In this document: positions 1 through 7,496 of the stretch, piece after piece | Numbering within the stretch: the first letter of the stretch is position 1 | Layout: each line of letters opens with the position of its first letter | Source of the DNA: JANNMJ01 sp031425525 | Lineage (GTDB): Bacteria; Bacteroidota; Bacteroidia; Cytophagales; Hymenobacteraceae | Length of the DNA: 64,000 nucleotides | Direction: 5' to 3' | Assembly (NCBI GenBank): GCA_031425525.1 | Contig: JANPJM010000078.1 | Span: 182,589 to 246,588, forward strand | The notes under the pieces: generated by a model | Told to the model about the DNA's origin: nothing | The model's input: only the letters and a program-made list of their open reading frames with translations | Database searches by the model: none | Translations under genes and position numbers: made by a program

Positions 1-1
1 C

Positions 2-1006
2 GCCGAGCTCACGGTTAACCCGTGGGCTCGGTCGTCGGGCTGGGCCAACGCCAACTCGGCGGGTATCCGTGGAGTGGAATCGATGAACTCGAACATCGGC
101 GGGCTGGCGTATGTGAAGGGAACGGAGGTTCTTTTCTCATCGACCCGCTGGATGCAGGGTACGGGTGTTGGGCTCAATGCCATTGGTATCGGGCAGCAAC
201 TCGGCGAATCGGGCGGGGTAATCGGTATCTCGGCAGTTTCCTGGAATCTGGGCGACTTCTACCAGACCAGTTTCGACCTGCCCGATCAATCGGTGACGTT
301 CAAGCCGACGATCATCAACATCGGTCTTTCGTACTCGAAAATCTTTTCGCAGTCGATTACGGGCGGTATCACGGTACGCTACGTCTCCGCGTCGGTTCCT
401 AACGCTTCGGCGACTGGGGTGGCGATTGATGGAGCCGTGCAGTACCAAACGCATTTGGGCGGTTCGGATCCAGATCGGCGTAACTTTAAAATTGGCGCGG
501 CGCTTCGCAACGTTGGGCCGGAAATGCGCTATACGGGTGACGGCTTGGGCGGTCGCGCTTTCTTGCAAGGGGGGTTCTCGCAAGACATTACCCGTGCCGT
601 AGATGGTAAATCAGAGACGTTTGAGATTCCGACGATGCTTACGATTGGCGCGCAGTATGATTACGTACCCGCTGAAGATCATCGCATCACAGTGGCGAGT
701 ACATTCGTATCGAACACGTTTTCTAACGACCAGTACCAAGCTGGTTTGGAGTATGCGTTCATGGAGAAGTTTATGGTGCGCGGCGGCTACGACTTTATGA
801 AGAAAACGGCCGTTGAAGGCTTGCGCAGCACGGGGCACACTGGCCTGACGGCCGGCGCAACCGTGGAAGTGCCTTTCGGCAGCAAAAACGGCGAAGAAGC
901 GGCTGACACCGACGCGAAACGCCACCGTTTCGGAATCGACTACTCGTTCCGGGCCACGAACCCGTGGAACGGCACGCACTCGGTAGGAATCCGGCTGGTG
1001 CTGTAG
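2..1006 (+). CDS. PorV/PorQ-family outer-membrane protein, 5' truncated by window edge
   Basis: The reading frame is open from base 2, so the start and signal peptide lie outside the window. The visible 334 residues are rich in alternating beta-strand sequence with repeated Gly-aromatic pairs, as in an outer-membrane barrel, and end in a hydrophobic strand (VGIRLVL). The segment NPWARSSGWANANSAGIRG followed by many beta hairpins resembles proteins called PorV/PorQ family in Cytophagales. In that family PorV shuttles T9SS cargo at the outer membrane, but many relatives have no tested role. T9SS cargo genes occur at 37-49 kb. A rho-independent terminator follows the stop. The fold class is fairly sure; the exact role is not. 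Confidence 0.72.
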   Translation, partial: AELTVNPWARSSGWANANSAGIRGVESMNSNIGGLAYVKGTEVLFSSTRWMQGTGVGLNAIGIGQQLGESGGVIGISAVSWNLGDFYQTSFDLPDQSVTFKPTIINIGLSYSKIFSQSITGGITVRYVSASVPNASATGVAIDGAVQYQTHLGGSDPDRRNFKIGAALRNVGPEMRYTGDGLGGRAFLQGGFSQDITRAVDGKSETFEIPTMLTIGAQYDYVPAEDHRITVASTFVSNTFSNDQYQAGLEYAFMEKFMVRGGYDFMKKTAVEGLRSTGHTGLTAGATVEVPFGSKNGEEAADTDAKRHRFGIDYSFRATNPWNGTHSVGIRLVL

Positions 1007-1039
1007 TACTTTTGTAGAAGTCAATGCTGACGTTCTAAA

Positions 1040-1077
1040 AAGAGCGGCGCCCTTGCGGGAGCCGTTCTTTTTATTTT
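1040..1077 (+). terminator. Rho-independent terminator after the PorV-like gene
   Basis: A 9-bp stem (AAGAGCGGC with GCCGTTCTT, one G-U pair) closes a 12-nt loop. A T-rich tract follows directly. It lies 34 bp after the stop codon at 1006. Confidence 0.75.
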
Positions 1078-1123
1078 CGCCGGAGGCACTAACCTGCTGG
1101 CCCCGGCACCCGAATCTACCGCC

Positions 1124-1160
1124 ACCCGGCGGGCGCTGCGCGCTCGCCGGGTTGGTTTTT
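1124..1160 (+). terminator. GC-rich hairpin with T run just before greA
   Basis: Two 13-bp arms (1124-1136 and 1140-1152, one G-U pair) close a 3-nt loop, followed by TGG and five T residues. It has the form of a second terminator. Because it ends only 26 bp before the greA ATG it could instead lie in the greA leader and act as an attenuator. Confidence 0.5.
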
Positions 1161-1185
1161 CGTTTACCATCCATCGTCGTCTACG

Positions 1186-1659
1186 ATGTCTACGTTAAGT
1201 TATTACACCTCTGAAGGCTTGCAGAAGCTGAAGGATGAATTGGCCGATCTGAAAGTCAAAGGGCGCGCTAGTGTGGCACACCAACTCGCGGAAGCGCGCG
1301 ACAAAGGCGATCTGAGCGAAAACGCCGAGTACGATGCCGCCAAAGATGCCCAAGGGCATTTGGAGTTGAAAATCTCGAAGCTGGAAGAAGTAATTGGCAA
1401 CGCGCGACTCGTCGATGAGTCGGTACTCGATATGAGCAAAGCGCTGATTCTCTCGAAGGTGAAGCTCAAGAACCGCTCGAACGGGCAGGTGCTTAATTAC
1501 ACGCTCGTGGCGGAAGAAGAAGCCAACTTGGCGACGGGCAAGATTTCGGTGAAGTCGCCGATTGGGCGCGGTCTGCTGGGAAAATCGGTCGGAGAAGTGG
1601 CGGAGATCACCGTTCCGGCGGGTAAGATTGAGTTGGAAGTACTGGAAATCAGCCGGTAA
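1186..1659 (+). CDS. greA: Transcription elongation factor GreA
   Basis: This 157-residue protein has the normal GreA length. GreA enters the RNA polymerase secondary channel and stimulates cleavage of backtracked transcripts. The N-terminal coiled coil carries GDLSENAEYDAAKDAQ (about residues 40-56), which includes the acidic tip residues (D41, E44) that coordinate the catalytic metal. The C-terminal FKBP-like domain ends with SPIGRGLLGKSVGE and a basic-acidic tail. The ATG at 1186 gives the usual start (MSTLSYYTSEGLQKLK). A HIT-family gene follows 42 bp downstream on the same strand, so the two may be co-transcribed. Confidence 0.95.
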   Translation: MSTLSYYTSEGLQKLKDELADLKVKGRASVAHQLAEARDKGDLSENAEYDAAKDAQGHLELKISKLEEVIGNARLVDESVLDMSKALILSKVKLKNRSNGQVLNYTLVAEEEANLATGKISVKSPIGRGLLGKSVGEVAEITVPAGKIELEVLEISR

Positions 1660-1701
1660 AACGCAGTTACTGGCCCGCCTGCTGTCACGTTGTATTCCAC
1701 T

Positions 1702-2097
1702 ATGCCGACCATTTTTTCGCGGATCATCGCCGGAGAAATTCCGGCGCATAAGGTAGCCGAGGACGACCGTTTTTTGGCGTTTCTCGATGTTAGTCCGTTG
1801 CGCGAGGGCCACACGCTGGTGATTCCGAAACGCGAAACGGATTGGATATTTGACCTGCCCGACGAGGAATTGGGGGCGTTGCACGTCTTCGCCAAACGCG
1901 TGGCTAAAGCCGTGCGGGCTGCTGTGGAATGCCGACGTGTGGGAGTGGCGGTAATCGGGTTGGAAGTGCCACACGCCCATATTCACCTGATTCCGATGCA
2001 GACGGTGAGCGATATGAATTTCGCGAACCCCAAACTTTCGCCGAGTGCGGAGGAATTGGCGGCTACGGCGGCGCGGATTCGGGCTTGCTTGGTTTAA
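1702..2097 (+). CDS. HIT-family nucleotide hydrolase (Hint/HINT-like)
   Basis: The protein has 131 residues. HIT proteins hydrolyse nucleoside phosphoramidates or related nucleotides. The histidine triad is seen near the C-terminus as HAHIHLIP, and the N-terminus MPTIFSRIIAGEIPAHK plus FLDVSPLREGHTLVIPK is typical of the HINT branch. I chose the ATG at 1702; a TTG at 1690 would add four residues without support. A 26-bp perfect-stem bidirectional terminator follows and separates it from the convergent thioredoxin gene. The physiological substrate cannot be read from sequence. Confidence 0.9.
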   Translation: MPTIFSRIIAGEIPAHKVAEDDRFLAFLDVSPLREGHTLVIPKRETDWIFDLPDEELGALHVFAKRVAKAVRAAVECRRVGVAVIGLEVPHAHIHLIPMQTVSDMNFANPKLSPSAEELAATAARIRACLV

Positions 2098-2121
2098 CCT
2101 ACGCATCGCTCAGACAACCAA

Positions 2122-2177
2122 GCAAAAACGCAACTGCCCGCCCGACTCTACAGTCGGGCGGGCAGTTGCGTTTTTGC
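2122..2177. terminator. Bidirectional terminator between HIT and thioredoxin genes
   Basis: A perfect 26-bp stem (2122-2147 with 2152-2177) closes the 4-nt loop CTAC. The A-tract and T-tract sit inside the stem base, so the structure terminates transcription from both sides of this convergent pair. Confidence 0.9.
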
Positions 2178-2194
2178 TGCAATAGGCGGACGAA

Positions 2195-2524
2195 TTACGC
2201 CGCTACCTGTGCATCGAGCTTGGCGGCGAGGATGTTCTTAGGAACAGCGCCAACTTGTTTATCGACTACCTGCCCGTTCTTGAAAACGAGAAGCGTAGGA
2301 ATGGAGCGGATACCGAACTTCATCGAAATCTGCGGGTTGGCGTCTACATCGACTTTGCCGACGACGGCGCGGCCTTCGTATTCGCCGGCAAGTTCTTCAA
2401 CGACGGGGCCGACCATCCGGCACGGGCCGCACCATTCGGCCCAGAAGTCGACGAGGACAGGTTTGTCGGAGTTGATGACGTCCTGGAAGTTGGCGTCAGT
2501 GATTTCCAGCGCTTTATGTGCCAT
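2195..2524 (-). CDS. trxA: Thioredoxin
   Basis: This 109-residue protein is the size of classical thioredoxin, a cytoplasmic disulfide reductase. The active site WCGPC is present in DFWAEWCGPCRMVGP, the cis-proline loop appears as IRSIPTLLVFKNG, and the domain runs the full length. I chose the ATG at 2524 (MAHKALEITD); an upstream ATG at 2563 would add 13 residues (MFTSHTFSIFTPA) unlike a thioredoxin N-terminus. It is convergent with the HIT gene and shares its terminator. The dnaE gene upstream ends 206 bp away on the same strand; that gap shows no further gene. Confidence 0.95.
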   Translation of the reverse strand: MAHKALEITDANFQDVINSDKPVLVDFWAEWCGPCRMVGPVVEELAGEYEGRAVVGKVDVDANPQISMKFGIRSIPTLLVFKNGQVVDKQVGAVPKNILAAKLDAQVAA

Positions 2525-2730
2525 TGCTGGGGTGAAAATTGAAAAAGTGTGCGAGGTAAACACCGCTCGCCGTCGGTGTTGGCGACTAGCGCCGCCAAAT
2601 GATACGCAAATGTGCGACTCGGCGACTAACCGGGCGCGCGCGGGATGGGTTCAGCAAGGGCCGGGCCGATTCGGACGGGGCTGACGGAGTGACAGGCGCG
2701 AGTGTGTCGGTTTCGCCGACCTGTTCACCC

Positions 2731-5700
2731 TTAAATCAATTCGCCTTCTACGGCTAGGTCGCGTAATTTCAGGAGGAACGCTTTGGGCTCGATGCGGAGG
2801 CGGCGGGAAGTGAGGCGAACGTCCATATTTTCTTCGCCGCACCGGAGCGTAACCTCCAGTTGCTTGGTACCGGTGGCGGCGAGCGCGGCCGCTTCTAAAT
2901 CGGCGAGGAGGGCGGGGGAGAGGCGCGTGACTTCCAACGGCACGCGAACGCCGGTAGCGCGCTTATCGGCTATTTCGCTCAATAACTCGATGCTGCCGAT
3001 GCGAAATTCGTACTCCTGCGAGTTCCAGCGGGCGGCCATCTTGCCGCGTACGAATACGGGCGGGACAATCTCGTTGGGGTAGTTTTTGGGGTTGATGAGC
3101 GGTGCGAGGCGCGTGTAATCATCGTTGAAGAGCGCGAGGGAGAGCGAGCCATCGTAATCTTCGATGGTGAAAGACGCGAACGGCTTGCCGGTTTTGGTGA
3201 TCTTGAACGCTACGTTGGTGATGAGGCCCGCCACGGTTGCGTCCTTGTTGCGCATATGGTCTTCGGCAAGCCCATCGAGCCCGCACGAACACCAGGCTTT
3301 CAGTTCCAGCCGAAAATCGTCGAGCGGGTGGCCGGACAGGTAGAAGCCGACAACCTCTTTCTCGCGCCGCAGTTTTTCGCTGGGGTGCCACGGCTCCATA
3401 TCGGCAATCTTGGGCAACGGAATCTGCACCTCGCCCGCCCCGCCGCCGAAGAGACTGTGCTGATTGGACTCCTGGGCGGCCTGAAACTGCTGGGCCACGC
3501 GCATCGCCTTTTCGATGAGCGGCTGGTCGCCGGTCGGGGCTTCGAGATACTGGCGGCGGTGGTAGCGTTCAAACGAATCGAAGGCACCGGCTTGGGCCAG
3601 ACTTTCAAAAGTTTTCTTATTGACGGCCCGCAGATTAACGCGCTTCGCAAAATCGAAAATGTGCTGGTAGAGCCCGGTTTTGGCGCGTTCCTGTACCAGA
3701 TTTTCCACGGCAGCTTCGCCGGCGCCCTTCACGGCGGCCAACCCGAAGCGGATTTGGCCCTGCTGATTGACGTTGAATTTGAGGTCTGATTCGTTTACAT
3801 CCGGCCCCAACACTTGCACGCCCTGCCGGCGGGCTTCCTCGATGAAGAACGTAATCTTCTTGATGTCACCCATATTGTTGGTCAATACGGCGGCCATATA
3901 CTCGGCCGGGTAGTTGGCCTTGAGGTAGCCGGTTTGATAGGCCACCACGGAGTAAGCCGCCGAGTGCGAGCGGTTAAACCCGTATTCGGCGAATTTCTCC
4001 ATCACATCGAATACCTCCGATGCCTTCTTTTCGGGGATGCTGTGAAGTTTCTGGGCGCCCTCCACGAACTTGACCCGTTCGAGCGCCATCTTCTTCATAT
4101 CCTTCTTACCCATCGCGCGCCGGAGTAAATCGGCGCCGCCGAGCGAGTAGCCCGCCATAATCTGGGCGGCTTGCATGATTTGCTCCTGATAAACCATAAT
4201 CCCTTGAGAGTAAGAGAGAATGGGTTCGAGGAGGGCGTGCGGATACTCGATCTCTTTTCGGCCGTGCTTACGCTCAATGAAGTCGGGAATGAAGTCCATC
4301 GGGCCGGGCCGGTAGAGGGCGTTCATCGCGATCAAGTCTTCAATATTGGTCGGTTTGAGTTCGCGGAGGTAGCCGCGCATCCCCTCCGACTCGAACTGGA
4401 ACGTGCCGATGGTGTCGCCTTTCTGGTAGAGCGCGTACGTTTTGGGGTCGTCGAGCGGAATCTCGTCGATATCGATGCGGACGCCGTGGTTTTTCTCGAT
4501 CAGGTTGAGCGCATCGACGATAATGGTCAGGGTTTTGAGGCCCAAAAAGTCCATCTTGAGCATCCCGGCGCTCTCGATCACCTTGCCATCGAACTGCGTG
4601 ATGAGCAGATCCGAATCCTTGGAAGTGGAGACGGGGATGTACTTCGTGATGTCGTCGGGGGCGATGATGACGCCTGCTGCGTGGATACCCGTGTTGCGCA
4701 CGGAGCCTTCGAGCCGTTCGGCGAGGCGCAGAACGTGGCCGCGCGGGTCGGTCAAATCGTCGCGTATAGCCTTGAAAATCGGGTCGTTGGCGAACGCGCC
4801 GGCCAGCGTGGTGCCGGGTTTTTCGGGCACCAGCTTGGCCAACTCGTTGGCTTGGGCCAGGGGCAAGTCCATGGCGCGGGCCACGTCTTTGATGCTCGAT
4901 TTGGCCGCCATCGAGCCAAACGTGATAATCTGCGCGACCTGCGTTTTGCCGTACTTGCCGATCACGTACTCGATGACCTTCTGGCGGTTCACGTCGTCGA
5001 AATCGATGTCGATATCGGGCATCGACACGCGTTCCGGGTTCAGAAATCGCTCGAAGAGGAGCGAGTACTTGATGGGGTCGATGTTGGTGATGCCCACGCA
5101 GTAGGCCACCGCCGAACCGGCCGCCGAGCCGCGACCCGGCCCCACGGCCACACCCACCGAGCGGCCGTGGTTGATGAAATCCTGCGTGATGAGGAAGTAC
5201 CCCGCGAAACCCATCGTCTGGATGATGCGCAATTCGTAATCGAGGCGTTCCTCAATTTCGGGCGTCCGTTGGGAGTAGCGCGGCTTGGCGCCACCAAACG
5301 CACCCTCGTACGTGAGGTGGCGCAGAAAATCATCGGCCGTGGCGTGCGGCGCCGGAATCGGAAAATTCGGCAGCAGAATATCACGCTGGAGCTTCGGCGG
5401 CGTGATTTTATCGACGATCTCCTGCGTGTTCGCGATGCTTTCCGGGACATCGTGAAAGAGCGCCGCCATCTCGGCGGTGTTCTTGAAGTAAAACTGGTCG
5501 TTGTTGAAGCCGAAACGGCCGTTGGGGCGCGGCTTCGCCGCTTCTTCCTCAATGCGGTTGAGTTGAGCGCGGATGGCGGCGTCGTTTCCTTGGCCGTGCT
5601 GGGCACGGAGGTCGTCGAGGTGGCCGTAATGCACCTGCCGGTCGCCGGAAATGAGGCGGAAGTATTTGGTTTGAAAATCGCCGACCGGCGCCGATTCCAA

Positions 5701-6414
5701 CTCGTTCGTGTTCACGCACAACAGCAGGTCGTGCGCCATCCAATCTTCCTGATTGACGTAGTGCGAGTCGTTCGTGGCGATAACCTTCACACCGTGCTTG
5801 TGCGCCAGCCGCAGCAAGGTTTGATTGACATCTTCCTGACTCTTGCCGGTCGAGTCGAAATTCATCAGCCCGTGGCGCTGGATTTCGATGTAATAATCGT
5901 CGCCGAACAGATCGAGCCACCATTTCAATTCTTCTTCCGCTGCCGCTTCGCCTTTGAACAAAATGAGTTGGGGCAGCGTGGCGCCGATGCAGCATGAGGT
6001 AGCAATCAGCCCCTCGTGATACTTGACCAGTAGCTCTTTATCGATGCGCGGGTACTTGGAATACACGCCTTCGATGAACGACATCGAGCAAAGTTTTGCC
6101 AGGTTTTGGTAGCCGGCCTGGTCTTTCGCCAGCAGAAGCTGATGGTAGCGATTGTCTTTTTCGCCCCTTTCGCGGCTGAAAGCTTTCTTGTGCCGGTCTT
6201 CGACCAAGTAAAATTCGCAGCCCACGATGGGCTTTACGTTGTACTTATTGGCCTCCGCCACGAAGTTGAACGCCCCGAACATATTGCCGTGGTCGGTCAT
6301 GGCCACAGCGGGCATCCCATCGGCCTGCGCCTTTTTCATGAGCGCCCCAATGCTGGCCTGCCCGTCGAGGAGCGAGTATTGGGTGTGGCAATGGAGGTGG
6401 CTGAACTGGGTCAT
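2731..6414 (-). CDS. dnaE: DNA polymerase III subunit alpha
   Basis: This is the replicative polymerase catalytic subunit, 1227 residues, close to usual bacterial DnaE length. The N-terminal PHP domain begins at once (SHLHCHTQYSLLDG, His at 6, 8 and 10). The polymerase core has GPGRGSAAGS and the catalytic aspartates in PDIDIDFDD (residues 466-474). Helix-hairpin-helix, OB-fold (TVAGLITNVAFKITKTGKP) and C-terminal domains follow. I chose the ATG at 6414 because it gives the standard MTQFSHLHCH start; the longer frame to 6522 adds unrelated sequence. A TAnnTTTG box lies about 160 bp upstream. Confidence 0.96.
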   Translation of the reverse strand: MTQFSHLHCHTQYSLLDGQASIGALMKKAQADGMPAVAMTDHGNMFGAFNFVAEANKYNVKPIVGCEFYLVEDRHKKAFSRERGEKDNRYHQLLLAKDQAGYQNLAKLCSMSFIEGVYSKYPRIDKELLVKYHEGLIATSCCIGATLPQLILFKGEAAAEEELKWWLDLFGDDYYIEIQRHGLMNFDSTGKSQEDVNQTLLRLAHKHGVKVIATNDSHYVNQEDWMAHDLLLCVNTNELESAPVGDFQTKYFRLISGDRQVHYGHLDDLRAQHGQGNDAAIRAQLNRIEEEAAKPRPNGRFGFNNDQFYFKNTAEMAALFHDVPESIANTQEIVDKITPPKLQRDILLPNFPIPAPHATADDFLRHLTYEGAFGGAKPRYSQRTPEIEERLDYELRIIQTMGFAGYFLITQDFINHGRSVGVAVGPGRGSAAGSAVAYCVGITNIDPIKYSLLFERFLNPERVSMPDIDIDFDDVNRQKVIEYVIGKYGKTQVAQIITFGSMAAKSSIKDVARAMDLPLAQANELAKLVPEKPGTTLAGAFANDPIFKAIRDDLTDPRGHVLRLAERLEGSVRNTGIHAAGVIIAPDDITKYIPVSTSKDSDLLITQFDGKVIESAGMLKMDFLGLKTLTIIVDALNLIEKNHGVRIDIDEIPLDDPKTYALYQKGDTIGTFQFESEGMRGYLRELKPTNIEDLIAMNALYRPGPMDFIPDFIERKHGRKEIEYPHALLEPILSYSQGIMVYQEQIMQAAQIMAGYSLGGADLLRRAMGKKDMKKMALERVKFVEGAQKLHSIPEKKASEVFDVMEKFAEYGFNRSHSAAYSVVAYQTGYLKANYPAEYMAAVLTNNMGDIKKITFFIEEARRQGVQVLGPDVNESDLKFNVNQQGQIRFGLAAVKGAGEAAVENLVQERAKTGLYQHIFDFAKRVNLRAVNKKTFESLAQAGAFDSFERYHRRQYLEAPTGDQPLIEKAMRVAQQFQAAQESNQHSLFGGGAGEVQIPLPKIADMEPWHPSEKLRREKEVVGFYLSGHPLDDFRLELKAWCSCGLDGLAEDHMRNKDATVAGLITNVAFKITKTGKPFASFTIEDYDGSLSLALFNDDYTRLAPLINPKNYPNEIVPPVFVRGKMAARWNSQEYEFRIGSIELLSEIADKRATGVRVPLEVTRLSPALLADLEAAALAATGTKQLEVTLRCGEENMDVRLTSRRLRIEPKAFLLKLRDLAVEGELI

Positions 6415-6571
6415 TAGAGCGAAAAACGGAAGGAGGCAGAGCGAAAAGAAGTCAGTCCAAGGTGAGCGGGCGCGGGTAGCACGGCCGCCGAAGGTGTGCC
6501 GACGATAGGCCGACACGGCCACGAAACCGCACGGCCCGACCGCCGTAGACGGTGCAGCGCGCGCCCGTAGT

Positions 6572-6579
6572 CAAAGGTA
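6572..6579 (-). promoter_or_regulatory. Bacteroidota -7 type box for dnaE
   Basis: On the minus strand this reads TACCTTTG, matching the TAnnTTTG consensus. It implies a leader of about 150 nt before the dnaE ATG. No clear -33 TTG was found. Confidence 0.45.
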
Positions 6580-6701
6580 CTAACTCGGCTGCGGGCTGCC
6601 TCGGCCGCAGCAGAGGCGTATATTCGTGGGCTCTATCTCCACGAGTCTATCTGCTTCGGCTGGTGCTGTTTCCTTCCTTTTGCCCCAAAACCCTGCTGCA
6701 T

Positions 6702-7349
6702 ATGCATCGTTCGCTTTCTTCTTCTTCGCTGATTGCCCTAGCGGCGGTGGGCGTTTTTACGTTCAGTAGCGCCTGTACCGAACGTGCTCGCTCATCGGAT
6801 TTCGACCCAAAAAACACCCAACCCACCGTCGAAAGCACGCCCAAGGCCGAACCAGAGGCCCGCGAGCCCGATTCGGTACAGTATACCGATGGCGGAATGG
6901 CGCCGGAGCTGACGAGCGTGAAGTTCTTCGCCAATACCAAAGGAATGTATTTGCAGGATTTGCGCGGTAAATACGTGTTGGTGCAGATTTTTACCCTCGG
7001 CGCCGATTCGGCTATGAACCGCAAGCTCACCAACCGCTACAACGAGATGCATAAGTCGTTGGTCAGGACGCCGAATTTTCAAATGCTGGGCGTGCTGACC
7101 GGCACGGGAATCAAAGACCCGAAATCGCTTCTCGACCGCGCCAACCTGATGCAGATTGCCTTCCCGGTGGCGCTCGACGGCGATGGCGCGGTGGCACAGT
7201 CATACAAAGCGGCGTCGTTGCCGGCTACGTATTTGGTTGACCCTGAGGGCAAAATTATCTTCACTCGCGCTGGTGCCGGCGGCACCGATTACACCGAGAA
7301 CGCGGTGCGCCAGAAGTTGGGTCTGCCGTTGATACCGGAGCGCGATTAG
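6702..7349 (+). CDS. Thioredoxin-fold lipoprotein (AhpC/TlpA-like) lacking redox cysteines
   Basis: The product is 215 residues from the ATG at 6702. It has a signal peptide with a lipobox-like end (FSSAC, Cys25), then a Pro/Glu-rich linker, then a thioredoxin-like domain. That domain shows LRGKYVLVQIFTLGADSAMNRKL, where peroxiredoxin and TlpA proteins carry a CxxC or CxxS pair, and the cis-proline region SLPATYLVDPEGKIIF. No cysteine is present after the lipidated one, so it cannot be a classical thiol oxidoreductase. It may be a structural or binding relative, anchored in an envelope membrane. A longer frame to 6552 has no support. Confidence 0.7.
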   Translation: MHRSLSSSSLIALAAVGVFTFSSACTERARSSDFDPKNTQPTVESTPKAEPEAREPDSVQYTDGGMAPELTSVKFFANTKGMYLQDLRGKYVLVQIFTLGADSAMNRKLTNRYNEMHKSLVRTPNFQMLGVLTGTGIKDPKSLLDRANLMQIAFPVALDGDGAVAQSYKAASLPATYLVDPEGKIIFTRAGAGGTDYTENAVRQKLGLPLIPERD

Positions 7350-7350
7350 A

Positions 7351-7432
7351 TGTAGCGCGGACTTTAGTCCGTTGTTTACTGGCTATTTGTACTCTTTGAA
7401 CTGTCAAACTGCGGACTGAAGTCCGCACTACA
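7351..7432. repeat. Dispersed inverted repeat, family R1, copy a
   Basis: The ends are TGTAGCGCGGACTTTAGTCC and, inverted, GGACTGAAGTCCGCACTACA. Each end is itself a small palindrome (GGACT..AGTCC), and about 40 bp separate the two. Other copies lie at 36936-37017, 42948-43020 and 45321-45348. The inner part TTTACTGGC is shared with the 36936 copy. The right end also forms the base of the following terminator stem. Confidence 0.85.
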
Positions 7433-7482
7433 AACGAAACGGCCCGACAACGAGAGTTGTCGGGCCGTTTCGTTTGTAGTGC
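7425..7482. terminator. Bidirectional terminator with 27-bp stem
   Basis: Arms 7425-7451 and 7456-7482 pair perfectly around a GAGA tetraloop. It serves the convergent lipoprotein and lytic transglycosylase genes. The outer seven pairs (GCACTAC) belong to the R1 repeat end. Confidence 0.88.
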
Positions 7483-7496
7483 AGTAGGCGATTACG

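Noticed and set aside
4171..5997. 608-residue plus-strand frame opposite dnaE
   Set aside because: It is a GC-driven shadow of dnaE; the antisense product has no recognisable domain and dnaE is full length and conserved.
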